This document shows, one piece after another, positions 8,841 to 17,639 of a stretch of DNA of 64,000 nucleotides (positions are counted from its first letter, which is position 1; every line of letters starts with the position of its first letter). This DNA comes from an uncultured Clostridia bacterium (GTDB taxonomy: Bacteria; Bacillota; Clostridia; Oscillospirales; Acutalibacteraceae), in the NCBI GenBank assembly GCA_947630835.1, contig CANRIZ010000009.1:20156-84155 (forward strand). Reading direction: 5' to 3'. Both the position numbers and the translations under genes were made by a program. Below the pieces are notes generated by a model, which saw only the letters and a list, made by a program, of their open reading frames with translations, was not told where the DNA came from and ran no database searches.

Positions 8841-8990
8841 CGGTAGGTAAGGCTCCCATTGGGATACGGGCTGCTGCCGCGAAAAGTGGAGACACTGTAA
8901 GCAGGTCAGCAGTTTACATCGAAAAAACAAGGTGTAAACTAACGCAGTTTCATCGCCCATTGAAGCTAAAGCTTGAACGAAATAACATGC
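8841..8990 (+). promoter_or_regulatory. M-box (ykoK-type) magnesium riboswitch
   Basis: The leader carries the conserved M-box elements in order: GGTAGGTAAGGCTCCC, GGATACGGGCTGCTGCCGC, then GTGGAGACAC, the AGTTTACATCG stem with its partner GGTGTAAACT, and the closing CATCGCCCATTGAAGCTAAAGC region. It is followed by an intrinsic terminator and then mgtE, the classical arrangement in which Mg2+ binding favours termination. Exact 5' and 3' limits are approximate. Confidence 0.9.
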
Positions 8991-8998
8991 GTTTGTTT

Positions 8999-9033
8999 CT
9001 CATACCGTGTTCTTTCGCCGGTATGAGTTTTTT
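8999..9033 (+). terminator. M-box expression-platform terminator
   Basis: CTCATACCG/CGGTATGAG, a perfect 9-bp stem with an 11-base loop and six Ts, directly behind the M-box aptamer. It is expected to form when Mg2+ is bound. Confidence 0.92.
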
Positions 9034-9071
9034 ACTGCAATTTAAGAATAATTTTATGTGAGGTGAAAACA

Positions 9072-9161
9072 ATGGACGCAGGAGGCGTGATAAGTACAGA
9101 ACCGCGAAGTTGCCGCTTTAAACAATGCGCTTGCCGTTGCGCCGTTGTTTTCTGCTTATAG
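9072..9161 (+). CDS. Possible 29-residue Cys-rich leader peptide before mgtE
   Basis: Between the riboswitch terminator and mgtE is a short ORF with a strong ribosome binding site (GTGAGGTGA, 6 bases before the ATG). It encodes 29 residues with five Cys, four of them in the second half (QCACRCAVVFC). The same stretch can fold: 9090-9101 pairs with 9150-9159 (ATAAG..CAGAA / TTCTGCTTAT), and 9120-9130 pairs with 9139-9150. It could be a translated leader peptide, a structured RNA, or both. I recognise no family. The rest of the gap to mgtE (9162-9219) holds nothing clear. Confidence 0.35.
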   Translation: MDAGGVISTEPRSCRFKQCACRCAVVFCL

Positions 9162-9219
9162 GTTTTGTGCTTTGTTTCCTACGATTAAATCGTTATAATC
9201 AAGATTGGAGGGAAACAAG

Positions 9220-10554
9220 GTGTATGATGAAATCCTTGAACTGCTCGGTAAAAAGAATTACCGGGAATTAAAAGAGCTGCTTTCTCAGATGAACGAGGCG
9301 GATATAGCCGCTATTCTCGAGGAGGTTCCCGAGGAAGCGTTGCCCTTGCTTTACAGGCTGTTGCCTAAGGAGCTTGCGTCGGAGGTATTTGTCAATATGG
9401 AGTCCGACGCACAGGAAATATTAATCAGAGCTTTCAGCGATACCGAGCTTAGAGAGGTTATCGACGAGCTTTATGTTGACGACGCGGTTGACCTTATTGA
9501 GGAGATGCCCGCTACCGTCGTAAAAAGAATACTTATGCACACGGACCCCGAGGTCAGAAAAAGTATAAACGATATACTTAAATACCCCGAGGATTCCGCC
9601 GGAAGCTTAATGACAATCGAATACGTTGACCTTAAAAAATATATGACGGTTGACGACGCATTTACAAGAATAAGGCGTACCGGCGTTGATAAGGAAACAA
9701 TTTACGTCTGTTACGTTACGGACGAAAACCGCAAGCTTTTGGGCTTGGTTACGGTAAAGGATTTGCTTTTATCCGACAAGAGTAAAAAAATGTTTGAAAT
9801 TATGGAAACCAACGTAATTTCGGTAAATACCCTTGAGGATAAAGAGATTGTTGCCGAAAAATTCCAAAAGTACGATATGCTTGCAATTCCCGTCGTTGAC
9901 CAGGAGGACAGGCTTGTCGGTATCGTTACGTTCGACGACGCTATGGACGTTTTGCAGGAGGAAAACACCGAGGATATCGAAAAGATGGCGGCCATTACTC
10001 CCACGGACAAGCCGTATTTGAGAATGAGCGTCTTCGACACCTGGAAAAAGCGTATTCCCTGGCTTCTTTTGCTTATGGTTTCCGCTACGTTTACGGGCAG
10101 AATTATCACTCATTTTGAAAAGGCTCTGCAAGCTCAAATTGTGCTTACTTCTTTTATTCCGATGCTAATGGATACGGGCGGCAACTGCGGCGGTCAGTCC
10201 TCCGTAACAATTATCAGAGGTCTTTCGCTCGGCGATATTGATTACAAGGATATTTTCAGGGTAATATGGAAGGAATTTCGGGTCGCTTTGATGTGCGGCA
10301 TAACTCTTGCGGTCGCCAATTTCGCTAAGCTTATGATATTCGATAAGGTCGGGCTGCTTGTTTCCGCCACGGTTTGCCTTACTATGGTGCTTACAATAGT
10401 TTTTGCAAAGCTTGTCGGCTCAACTCTTCCCATCTTTGCAAAAAGGATAGGCTTTGACCCCGCCGTAATGGCAAGCCCGTTTATCACAACGATAGTTGAC
10501 GCGATATCTTTGCTTGTCTACTTCCGGGTTGCCGGAATTATTCTGGGAATATAA
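9220..10554 (+). CDS. mgtE: MgtE-type magnesium channel
   Basis: A Mg2+-gated channel in the cytoplasmic membrane. It has an N-terminal superhelical domain of EVPEEALPLLYRLLPKE-type repeats (about residues 1-125), two CBS domains (about 130-255), a plug helix and five membrane segments (about 280-440). The pore motif region TGGNCGGQSS is visible. About 444 residues is normal length. A TTG at 9205 is in frame, but GTG 9220 is the likely start because TGGAGGG lies 8 bases upstream of it. Transcription is controlled by the M-box riboswitch, and the protein also senses Mg2+ through its CBS domains. Confidence 0.96.
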   Translation: MYDEILELLGKKNYRELKELLSQMNEADIAAILEEVPEEALPLLYRLLPKELASEVFVNMESDAQEILIRAFSDTELREVIDELYVDDAVDLIEEMPATVVKRILMHTDPEVRKSINDILKYPEDSAGSLMTIEYVDLKKYMTVDDAFTRIRRTGVDKETIYVCYVTDENRKLLGLVTVKDLLLSDKSKKMFEIMETNVISVNTLEDKEIVAEKFQKYDMLAIPVVDQEDRLVGIVTFDDAMDVLQEENTEDIEKMAAITPTDKPYLRMSVFDTWKKRIPWLLLLMVSATFTGRIITHFEKALQAQIVLTSFIPMLMDTGGNCGGQSSVTIIRGLSLGDIDYKDIFRVIWKEFRVALMCGITLAVANFAKLMIFDKVGLLVSATVCLTMVLTIVFAKLVGSTLPIFAKRIGFDPAVMASPFITTIVDAISLLVYFRVAGIILGI

Positions 10555-10617
10555 AAATAATATAATATGAATATACGGCGGTTGCCGTTAGTATAAGTGT
10601 TAAAGAGGGAAACGGAT

Positions 10618-11577
10618 ATGGAGCAAAAATTTAAAACCGTAAAATTAACTAAGAGCAACACAAAAAGGTTAATTTTCATTTTGTCTTTGGCGGCGGTTAT
10701 TTTACTGTCGGTCGTCTGCTTTGCTTTGACTAAGAAAGCGCCCGCCAAAAAAGTTACTTCCGATTTAACTCAAACGCAGTCGGTTACTCAAACTCAAAGC
10801 GTTACCCAAACAAGCTCGCAGACTGCCGCTCAAACGACCGCTGCCGAAAACAGCGGCACAACTCTTGCCGCCGAACCGCTTTCTTCGGAGGAAGCGATGC
10901 GCCATCAGGTTACTACCACGGCCGCAAGCGGCAATACCGTAAAGGATAAAGAAAAAACCATTTATCTTACTTTTGACGACGGCCCTTCGATAAACACACC
11001 CAAAATTTTGGATATACTTGATAAATACGACGTAAAAGCGACATTTTTTGTTATAAACTCGGGCTATAATAAATATATGAAGGATATTGTTGACAGGGGA
11101 CACACCATAGCGCTTCATTCATACACGCACGATTACAAAAAAATATATTCTTCGGAGGACGCATATTACAGCGATTTGCAGGCGATTTCCGATACCGTGT
11201 TCAACGAAACCGGCGTTAGAACCAAGTTTATCAGATTTCCGGGCGGCGGGAGCAATACAATTAGCCGAAATTACTGTAACGGGATTATGTCAAAGGTTAC
11301 AAAAGGCGTTGAGGAAAAAGGATACACCTATTTTGATTGGAACGTTTCTTCGGGCGACGCCGACGGCAACAATGTACCCGTTCAAGAGCTTATAGAACAG
11401 TGCAATAAGGTGCCCAAATACAGCAACACCATTGTTGTTTTAATGCACGATACCAAGGCGAAAAGCACAACTGTTGACGCTTTGCCCAAAATTATTGAAA
11501 ATTACAAAGCGTTGGGTTATAAATTCAGCGCAATTAATGAAAACACCCCTCCGGTTCACCATAAGGTAAACAATTGA
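10618..11577 (+). CDS. Polysaccharide (peptidoglycan) deacetylase, CE4, membrane-anchored
   Basis: About 319 residues. An N-terminal membrane segment (about residues 18-40) is followed by a Thr/Ser/Gln-rich linker with TQSVTQ repeats and then a NodB/CE4 domain. The catalytic motifs are TFDDGP (about 117), HSYTH (zinc ligands) and RFPGGGSN, with MHD near the end. CE4 enzymes remove acetyl groups from N-acetylglucosamine or N-acetylmuramic acid in peptidoglycan, on the outer face of the membrane. ATG 10618 is chosen because of the AGAGGGA just upstream. It follows mgtE by 63 bases. Confidence 0.92.
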   Translation: MEQKFKTVKLTKSNTKRLIFILSLAAVILLSVVCFALTKKAPAKKVTSDLTQTQSVTQTQSVTQTSSQTAAQTTAAENSGTTLAAEPLSSEEAMRHQVTTTAASGNTVKDKEKTIYLTFDDGPSINTPKILDILDKYDVKATFFVINSGYNKYMKDIVDRGHTIALHSYTHDYKKIYSSEDAYYSDLQAISDTVFNETGVRTKFIRFPGGGSNTISRNYCNGIMSKVTKGVEEKGYTYFDWNVSSGDADGNNVPVQELIEQCNKVPKYSNTIVVLMHDTKAKSTTVDALPKIIENYKALGYKFSAINENTPPVHHKVNN

Positions 11578-11707
11578 TTTTGTGCATATTACATATTAAT
11601 GGTATTATATAATTGTCAATTTGCACAAATGTTTGACTTTAAAAAGTTAATAGTTTGGAATTACCACCGAATTATTAAAAAAACCACCATATCTCGTGTT
11701 AAAAATG

Positions 11708-11735
11708 TTGACGAGAACAAGATTTGTGATATAAT
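11708..11735 (+). promoter_or_regulatory. Promoter of the HPr gene
   Basis: TTGACG (11708-11713), 16-base spacer, TATAAT (11730-11735), about 60 bases before the HPr start codon. Confidence 0.75.
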
Positions 11736-11794
11736 ATGTTAACGGATAAGCGAAAAGTCTAGCAAATGTATTTTCAGATGTGAGGAGATATAAT

Positions 11795-12061
11795 ATGTTC
11801 ACAAAAGATGTTCTTGTTCAGAATCAAGTAGGTTTGCATGCTCGTCCTGCTACTTTCTTTATTCAGAAAGCCAACGAGTTCAAGTCATCAATTTGGGTTG
11901 AAAAAGAAGAGAGAAGAGTCAACGCAAAAAGCCTTCTCGGCGTCCTTTCACTCGGAATTATGGGCGGCACGCAAATTCGTATAATAGCAGGCGGTCCCGA
12001 TGAGGAACAGGCGGTTGAGGAGCTTGTTAATCTCGTTGATTCCGGATTTGCAGAGGAATAA
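11795..12061 (+). CDS. ptsH: HPr-family phosphocarrier protein
   Basis: An 88-residue HPr. The phosphorylated histidine is His15 in GLHARPA, and the regulatory serine is Ser46 in NAKSLLGVLSLGI, so both PTS phosphotransfer and HPr kinase/CcpA-type catabolite control are possible in principle. It stands alone, not next to ptsI, as is common in Clostridia. ATG 11795 follows TGAGGAGAT. A Crh-like regulatory role cannot be excluded, but His15 is present, which argues for a true phosphocarrier. Confidence 0.93.
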   Translation: MFTKDVLVQNQVGLHARPATFFIQKANEFKSSIWVEKEERRVNAKSLLGVLSLGIMGGTQIRIIAGGPDEEQAVEELVNLVDSGFAEE

Positions 12062-12129
12062 ACACTATAATATACTGAGGGACGCATCGAAATTTCGGTG
12101 TGTCTTTTTGTTTATAGGGAGGAGTTTTT

Positions 12130-13962
12130 TTGAACGGCAAAATCCCTCAACTCAGAAAAAAGGCAATGAGCCTGCCTTTGCTTCCAGGCGTTTATATTAT
12201 GAAGGACGCAAAGGACGAAATTATATATATCGGCAAAGCAAAAAAGCTTAAAAACAGGGTGAGCCAGTATTTCGGCTCGCAAAACCATCACGCGGTAAAG
12301 GTTCGTAAAATGGTTGATAACGTAGACCATTTCGATTACATTGTAACCGACAGCGAATTTGAAGCGCTCGTTCTTGAATGCAGCCTGATAAAACAGCATA
12401 TGCCTAAGTACAATATACTTTTAAAGGACGACAAGGGCTACAGCTATATAAAAATTACGGGTGATAAATATAAAAAAATCGAAGCCGTTTTGCAAAAGAC
12501 CGACGACGGTGCTCAATATATAGGCCCTTATACAAGCTCTTATGCCGTTAAGCAAAGCGTGGATACCGCAAATAAGATTTTTAAGCTGTATCAATGCAAT
12601 AAGCGTTTTCCCGAGGATATAAGAAAATCAAGACCTTGCCTTAACTATTATATTTCACAATGCTGCGGCGTATGTACGGGCAAGGTATCTCAGAGGGAAT
12701 ATGCCGAAAATTTTGACCAAGCTTTGCGTTTTCTGAAGGGCGAAACCGAGTCCGTATTAAAAGAACTTAACGAAAAGATGAACGCGGCTTCGGAAAATTT
12801 GGAATTTGAAAACGCGGCTAAGTACAGGGATAAAATTAACTCCGTAAAAAGAATTAAGGATAAGCAAAAGGTCGTATATAAAACCGTAGAGGAACAGGAC
12901 GTTTTCGCTTCCGCCGAATTTGACGGTACGGTTTGCCTTGTCGTATTAAGGTTCAACGACGGCAGACTTTACGACAGCGAGCATTTCTTTTTTGAAAACG
13001 GTGAGGATTCCCCGCAGTCACGCAGAGCAAGTTACATTACCTCGTATTATTCCATAAGGAACAACATACCCAAACGTGTAACCGTCGACGGTCCTATTGA
13101 CGACAAAGAGCTTCTGGAGCAATGGCTAAGCGAAAAAAAGGGTAAAAAAGTTGTCATATTCGAGCCCGAAAGGGGCGAGCAGGTTCAGCTTGTCAAAATG
13201 TGCTGTGAGAACGCGCGGGACAAGCTTGCCTTATATAAAAACAAAAACAGAAAGTCTATGGCGGAGCTTGAGGAGCTGAAAACCCTGCTCAACCTAAAAA
13301 GCGCGCCGAATTATATTGAGTCTTACGATATTTCGCATACCGCGGGAGCCGATTCCGTAGGCGGTATGATAGTCTTTAAGGACGGTAAACCTTATAAAAG
13401 AGCATATAAACGCTTTACAATAAAGGGTTTTCAAAACGATGATTACGGTTCAATGAACGAGGTTTTGACAAGAAGATTTAACGAGTACGAAAAAAATAAG
13501 GATTCGGGCGATGGCTTCGGAAGGCTTCCCGATTTGATTTTGCTTGACGGCGGCATAGGCCAGGTAAACGCCGTTGCGGACGTTATGAGGCGTTTTCGGC
13601 TTGACGTTCCGGTTTTCGGTATGGTCAAGGACGGAAAACACAAAACGAGGGCCATTGCTTCAAACGGCGGTGAAATTGCCATTAATTCAAAGCGCGCCGT
13701 TTTTACGCTTGTGTCCGAGATACAAAACGAGGTTCACAGATTTTCAGTTGAATATCATCATAAGAAGCACAGCAAAAACAGCCTTTCAATGTCGCTTACA
13801 AAAATTAACGGCGTCGGCGAAAAGAAGGCGAAGGCTTTGTTAAAGCATTTCAAAACAATCAAGGCGGTAAAGTCTGCTACCAAAGAGGAATTGATGCAGG
13901 TAAGCGGAATTACGGAGAATCTTGCGGAGAATATCATCTCGTATTACGGAGAGGAAAGCTGA
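12130..13962 (+). CDS. uvrC: UvrABC excinuclease subunit C
   Basis: UvrC makes both incisions in nucleotide excision repair. The 610-residue protein shows the GIY-YIG nuclease (LPGVYIM ... IIYIGKAKKLKNRV, residues 16-50), a UVR domain (EFENAAKYRDKI, about 220), the RNase H-like C-terminal nuclease with SYDISHTAG, and helix-hairpin-helix motifs at the end (KINGVGEKKAKALL). Translation starts at TTG 12130, preceded by GGGAGGAG. The next gene starts one base after its stop. Confidence 0.97.
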   Translation: MNGKIPQLRKKAMSLPLLPGVYIMKDAKDEIIYIGKAKKLKNRVSQYFGSQNHHAVKVRKMVDNVDHFDYIVTDSEFEALVLECSLIKQHMPKYNILLKDDKGYSYIKITGDKYKKIEAVLQKTDDGAQYIGPYTSSYAVKQSVDTANKIFKLYQCNKRFPEDIRKSRPCLNYYISQCCGVCTGKVSQREYAENFDQALRFLKGETESVLKELNEKMNAASENLEFENAAKYRDKINSVKRIKDKQKVVYKTVEEQDVFASAEFDGTVCLVVLRFNDGRLYDSEHFFFENGEDSPQSRRASYITSYYSIRNNIPKRVTVDGPIDDKELLEQWLSEKKGKKVVIFEPERGEQVQLVKMCCENARDKLALYKNKNRKSMAELEELKTLLNLKSAPNYIESYDISHTAGADSVGGMIVFKDGKPYKRAYKRFTIKGFQNDDYGSMNEVLTRRFNEYEKNKDSGDGFGRLPDLILLDGGIGQVNAVADVMRRFRLDVPVFGMVKDGKHKTRAIASNGGEIAINSKRAVFTLVSEIQNEVHRFSVEYHHKKHSKNSLSMSLTKINGVGEKKAKALLKHFKTIKAVKSATKEELMQVSGITENLAENIISYYGEES

Positions 13963-13963
13963 T

Positions 13964-14617
13964 ATGAAATACAAAGCTGTTATTTTTGATTTGGACGGAA
14001 CGCTGCTTGATACGCTTGACGATTTAACCGACAGCGTAAATCGTCTGCTTGCTTCGCACGGCTGTCCAAAGCGGACAAAAAACGAGGTAAGGTTTTTTGT
14101 GGGCAACGGTATTTACAAGCTTGTGGAGAGGGCTTTGCCGAGCGATACCGACGTTCAAACCGTCGATAAATGCTATAAAGAGTTTACGCAAATATATAAA
14201 CTCAATATGATGAATAAAACCAAGCCGTACAACGGTATTACGGATTTAATAAGTCTTTTGAAAAGCAAGGGATTAAAGCTTTCCGTTGTCACAAATAAGG
14301 CTGATTTTGCTGCCAAAGAGCTTTGTAAATCGCTTTTCGGCGACAGCTTCGACTTGGTAATAGGAAGCGCGCCGGAGAGGGAAAACAAGCCTTCCGCAGA
14401 CGGAGTAAATTATATCTTGAATACGCTTAATTTGAATAAATCCGACGTTATTTACGTCGGCGACAGCCGTGTTGACGCTTTAACGGCAGAAAACGCGGGC
14501 GTCGATTTTACAGCGGTTTTGTGGGGATTTCGTGATATTGACGATTTTAAAGAATTTGGGGTTATTAACTTTGCAAACAATGTAAAAGAGCTTGAAAACG
14601 TCATTTTAAACGCCTGA
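13964..14617 (+). CDS. HAD-family phosphatase (phosphoglycolate phosphatase-like)
   Basis: A 217-residue HAD hydrolase with motif I DLDGTLLDT (nucleophile Asp about residue 8), motif II VVTNKADF, the Lys of ENKPSADG, and motif IV YVGDSRVDALTAENAG. The cap-domain type and length match Gph/PgmB-like phosphatases; the physiological substrate is unknown. The frame is open upstream inside uvrC, but ATG 13964, one base after the uvrC stop and preceded by AGAGGAAAG, is the natural start. Confidence 0.88.
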   Translation: MKYKAVIFDLDGTLLDTLDDLTDSVNRLLASHGCPKRTKNEVRFFVGNGIYKLVERALPSDTDVQTVDKCYKEFTQIYKLNMMNKTKPYNGITDLISLLKSKGLKLSVVTNKADFAAKELCKSLFGDSFDLVIGSAPERENKPSADGVNYILNTLNLNKSDVIYVGDSRVDALTAENAGVDFTAVLWGFRDIDDFKEFGVINFANNVKELENVILNA

Positions 14618-14723
14618 AAACGCCCGATTTACCGCCTTTAACGCCCTTATTTTCAAAAAACTATTGACTTTTTACCGTAAAAATAGGAAAATATACTGTA
14701 ATAATGGTTGGAGCTATTCTAAA

Positions 14724-15263
14724 ATGAGGGTAATCACAGGCACGGCAAGAGGACGAAAATTAAAGACGCTTGAGGGCGGCGAGGTAATCAGACCTACTAC
14801 CGACAGGGTAAAGGAAGCTATGTTCAGCATAGTTCAGTTCGAGCTTCCCGGCGCAAGGGTGCTTGATTTATTCGCAGGCTCCGGTCAGCTCGGAATTGAG
14901 GCTTTAAGTCGGGGCGCTCAGAGCGCCGTCTTTGTCGATAACAACGCCGAGGCTTTTGAAACGGTTAAAGAAAATCTCAAAACAACGGGTCTTTATAAAA
15001 ACGCCGAGGTCTTGAACACCGACAGCATAAGCTTTATAAAAAGTTCAAAGCTTAAATTTGATTTGATAATTATTGACCCTCCGTATAAAAAGGGCGTTTC
15101 CCAAGAGGTTCTGCCTTATGCCGCCGAATGTTGTACGGACGGCGCAACCATAATTTGCGAAACCGATTTTTCGGAGGAGCTGCCCGATGATTTGGGCTCG
15201 TTTGTAAAGCATAAGGAATATAAATACTCCAAAACCAAGCTTACAACATATAAGCATATCTAA
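14724..15263 (+). CDS. rsmD: 16S rRNA (guanine(966)-N2)-methyltransferase
   Basis: RsmD methylates G966 of 16S rRNA. The protein (about 180 residues) has the N-terminal RVITGTARGRKLKT and RPTTDRVKEAMF blocks, the SAM motif LDLFAGSGQLGIEAL and the catalytic IIIDPPYKKG. It is followed 12 bases later by coaD, a pairing very common in Gram-positives. The frame extends upstream to 14664, but ATG 14724 aligns with the family and has TTGGAG upstream. Confidence 0.95.
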   Translation: MRVITGTARGRKLKTLEGGEVIRPTTDRVKEAMFSIVQFELPGARVLDLFAGSGQLGIEALSRGAQSAVFVDNNAEAFETVKENLKTTGLYKNAEVLNTDSISFIKSSKLKFDLIIIDPPYKKGVSQEVLPYAAECCTDGATIICETDFSEELPDDLGSFVKHKEYKYSKTKLTTYKHI

Positions 15264-15275
15264 AAGGGTAAAATT

Positions 15276-15773
15276 ATGAGAACAGTTATTTGTCCCGGCA
15301 GCTTTGACCCTGTCACTTTAGGTCATCTTGACATCATAAACAGAAGCGCAAAAATGTTTGACAAGGTCATAGTCCTTGTTATGATAAATCATTTGAAAAA
15401 AGATAATTATTCCTTTACGTCTTCTGAAAGAGTGGCTATGATAAAGCGTTGCATCAAAAATCTGCCGAATGTTGAGGTCGACACATACGACGGCTTGCTT
15501 GCGGATTACGCGAAAAAAGTAGGCGCTATCGCCATTGTTAAGGGCTTGCGGGCGGTTTCCGATTTTGAATATGAATTTCAGCAGGCGCTTATAAACAAAG
15601 AACTTAACGGCGAGGTTGATACGGTTTTTATAACGACAAGAGCGGAAAACATGTATTTAAGCTCAAGCGTTGTTAAACATATTTGCATGCTTGACGGGGA
15701 TATCAGCAAATTCGTCCCTGCCGAGATATGCGAGGACATTACAAAAAGAATTAGTAGAGGTGCAGAAAAATGA
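15276..15773 (+). CDS. coaD: Phosphopantetheine adenylyltransferase
   Basis: CoaD catalyses the fourth step of coenzyme A synthesis, from 4'-phosphopantetheine and ATP to dephospho-CoA. At 165 residues it has the nucleotidyltransferase signature PGSFDPVTLGHLDII, the VKGLRAVSDFEYEFQ region and the YLSSSVVKHI block. It overlaps the next gene by 4 bases (ATGA), indicating coupled translation. Confidence 0.97.
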   Translation: MRTVICPGSFDPVTLGHLDIINRSAKMFDKVIVLVMINHLKKDNYSFTSSERVAMIKRCIKNLPNVEVDTYDGLLADYAKKVGAIAIVKGLRAVSDFEYEFQQALINKELNGEVDTVFITTRAENMYLSSSVVKHICMLDGDISKFVPAEICEDITKRISRGAEK

Positions 15774-16303
15774 GTATTGAAAGTTTGCTCGACAGCATTG
15801 AGGAAGTTCTTGAAAACAGCAAAAACGTTCCGTTTTCATCAAAAATTTCCGTTGACGGTGAACAGATAATAACTTTAATTGAGGACATTCGTCTCAATAT
15901 GCCCGATGAGCTTATGAAAGCAAGAAAGATTGCTTCCGAAAGAAAAGAAATAATAGACGCTGCTCAGGGTTCTGCCGATGAAATTATCGAGGAGGCTCAT
16001 AAGCAGGCTAAGGATATTGTTTCCGAACACGAAATTACCAAGCTTGCCGAGCAGAACGCGGCGGATATTTTGCAGCAGGCAAAAACCCAAGCCGCCGAAA
16101 TTATCGAGCAGGCAAGGGCTTCCGCTTCCGAGGTTACGGAGCAAGCTCAGAAATGGTCAAACGAGCTTAGAAAGAGCGCGGGCGAATACGTTGAAAATAT
16201 CGTCGCAAAATCCGACGAAGCTCTCACTTCGGCCGTTAACGAGATAAGAAAGGCAAGAATGTCCTTGCGCTCAGCTGCCGCGCAGGAATCTTCCGACGAA
16301 TAA
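15770..16303 (+). CDS. Coiled-coil protein of unknown function downstream of coaD
   Basis: A 177-residue soluble protein, almost all helical. From about residue 45 it is a long Ala/Glu/Gln-rich coiled coil with a repeated pattern (ADEIIEEAHKQAKDIV, AADILQQAKTQAAEIIEQA), resembling the stalk subunits of F/V-type ATPases and DivIVA-type proteins. No ATPase genes are near, so this similarity probably reflects the coiled-coil form only. Its start overlaps the end of coaD by 4 bases. Genes of this kind often follow coaD in Clostridia; the function is not known. Confidence 0.75.
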   Translation: MSIESLLDSIEEVLENSKNVPFSSKISVDGEQIITLIEDIRLNMPDELMKARKIASERKEIIDAAQGSADEIIEEAHKQAKDIVSEHEITKLAEQNAADILQQAKTQAAEIIEQARASASEVTEQAQKWSNELRKSAGEYVENIVAKSDEALTSAVNEIRKARMSLRSAAAQESSDE

Positions 16304-16358
16304 ATTTAAGAATTAATATTCACCTCGTCGCATATAATTGTGTACGAGGTGAAATTAT

Positions 16359-16871
16359 ATGTTTGTATATTCAGTGAACAAAAGGCAGATTAGATTTGCG
16401 ACTATGATTCTTTTGCTCATCTTAATGTGTATTGCGCTGCTGGTTTTGACTAAAAAAAGCGTTGAAACCGCAAAGGCAAACGAGTTTAATATCAGGGCTT
16501 CAACCGCGGAGGAAAGGATTGCGTATCTTTCTCAATTCGGTTGGAGCGTTGACGAAGAACCCTGCGAGGTAAAAGAGGTCATAATCCCCGCCGAATTTGA
16601 CGACGTTTATGAAAACTACAATAAAATTCAGCTTGAACAGGGATTTGATTTAAAAAAGTATTGCTCAAAAAGGGTTAAAAAGTGGACTTACATAGTTACT
16701 AATTATCCGGGTTACGAGAACAGCAGTTGTATCAGGGCGACAATGCTGATTTACGACGGCAACGTAATAGGCGGCGATATTTGTTCGGTGGAGTTAAACG
16801 GCTTTATGCACAGCTTTGTTAAGTCGCAGAACGTTACTTCAACAGCCGCTTCCAAGAAAGCGACGGGGTAG
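16359..16871 (+). CDS. DUF4830-type membrane-anchored protein
   Basis: A 170-residue protein with one N-terminal membrane helix (about residues 12-32, preceded by basic residues) and an extracytoplasmic domain containing AYLSQFGWSVDEEPCEVKEV and IPAEFDDVYENYN, which I associate with the DUF4830 family of Clostridia. No catalytic motif is visible. A hairpin-like CACCTCGTCGCATATAATTG/TACGAGGTG sequence overlaps the ribosome binding site just upstream (16321-16350). It ends one base before the pseudouridine synthase gene. Confidence 0.7.
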   Translation: MFVYSVNKRQIRFATMILLLILMCIALLVLTKKSVETAKANEFNIRASTAEERIAYLSQFGWSVDEEPCEVKEVIIPAEFDDVYENYNKIQLEQGFDLKKYCSKRVKKWTYIVTNYPGYENSSCIRATMLIYDGNVIGGDICSVELNGFMHSFVKSQNVTSTAASKKATG

Positions 16872-16872
16872 T

Positions 16873-17589
16873 ATGGCGACGGAAAGACTTGATAAAATTT
16901 TGGGAAATGCCTGCGGTATTTCGAGAAGCGAATTAAAGAAGCTTGCCAAAAAAGGAGCCGTAAAGCTCAACGGCAAGCCGGTATTTGATTTGTCCGAAAA
17001 AGCGGAAGCGCAATTAAGCGTAATAGAGCTTAACGGCGAAATCGTCAACACGAGCAAATTTATATATATTATGCAAAACAAGCCCAAGGGCGTTGTAAGC
17101 GCAAGCGCAAGCGATTCGGATTTAACCGTCGTCGATATTTTGCCCGAGGATTTACAAAGAAAAGGTCTTTTTCCCGCCGGACGTCTGGACAAGGATACAA
17201 CGGGCTTTGTGCTGATTACCAACGACGGCGCATTTGCGCACAGAATTTTGTCGCCCTCCAATCACGTCCCTAAAACTTATTTGGCAAGACTCGACAAAGC
17301 CTGTTCGGACGAGCATATTTCCGTTCTTGAGGGCGGAATGACATTGAAGGACGGCGCTCGGTTTAAGCCGGCTTCCGTTAAAGCGTTAAACGGCGAAAGA
17401 ACGCTTGCGGAGGTTGTCATATGCGAGGGAAAATACCATCAAATTAAAAGAATGTTTAAAGCGGTAGGGCTTGAAGTAATTGAGCTTAAACGGATTAAAA
17501 TCGGCGGACTTTCGTTGGATTCGGAGCTTTCGGAGGGTTCTTCGAGGGAAATCGGCGCCGAGGAATTAAAGTTAATCGAAAAAAATTGA
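16873..17589 (+). CDS. RsuA/RluB-family 16S/23S rRNA pseudouridine synthase
   Basis: About 238 residues: an N-terminal S4 RNA-binding domain (RLDKILGNACGISRSELKKL) and a pseudouridine synthase domain with the catalytic Asp in AGRLDKDTTGFVLITNDG and the KTYLARL strand. The C-terminal EGKYHQIKRMFKAVGL is typical of the RsuA subfamily, which modifies U516 of 16S rRNA, but RluB/E/F-type targets cannot be excluded. The frame opens earlier (16816); ATG 16873 after GACGGGGTAG fits the family start MATERLDKIL. Confidence 0.92.
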   Translation: MATERLDKILGNACGISRSELKKLAKKGAVKLNGKPVFDLSEKAEAQLSVIELNGEIVNTSKFIYIMQNKPKGVVSASASDSDLTVVDILPEDLQRKGLFPAGRLDKDTTGFVLITNDGAFAHRILSPSNHVPKTYLARLDKACSDEHISVLEGGMTLKDGARFKPASVKALNGERTLAEVVICEGKYHQIKRMFKAVGLEVIELKRIKIGGLSLDSELSEGSSREIGAEELKLIEKN

Positions 17590-17639
17590 ATAAAACGCTC
17601 AAACTTTCCAATAATTACCACGAAAGGATTGAGCGTAAA

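Noticed and set aside
15770..16303. ATP synthase stalk subunit.
   Set aside because: The resemblance is only an Ala/Glu-rich coiled coil; there are no other ATPase genes nearby and no membrane anchor.
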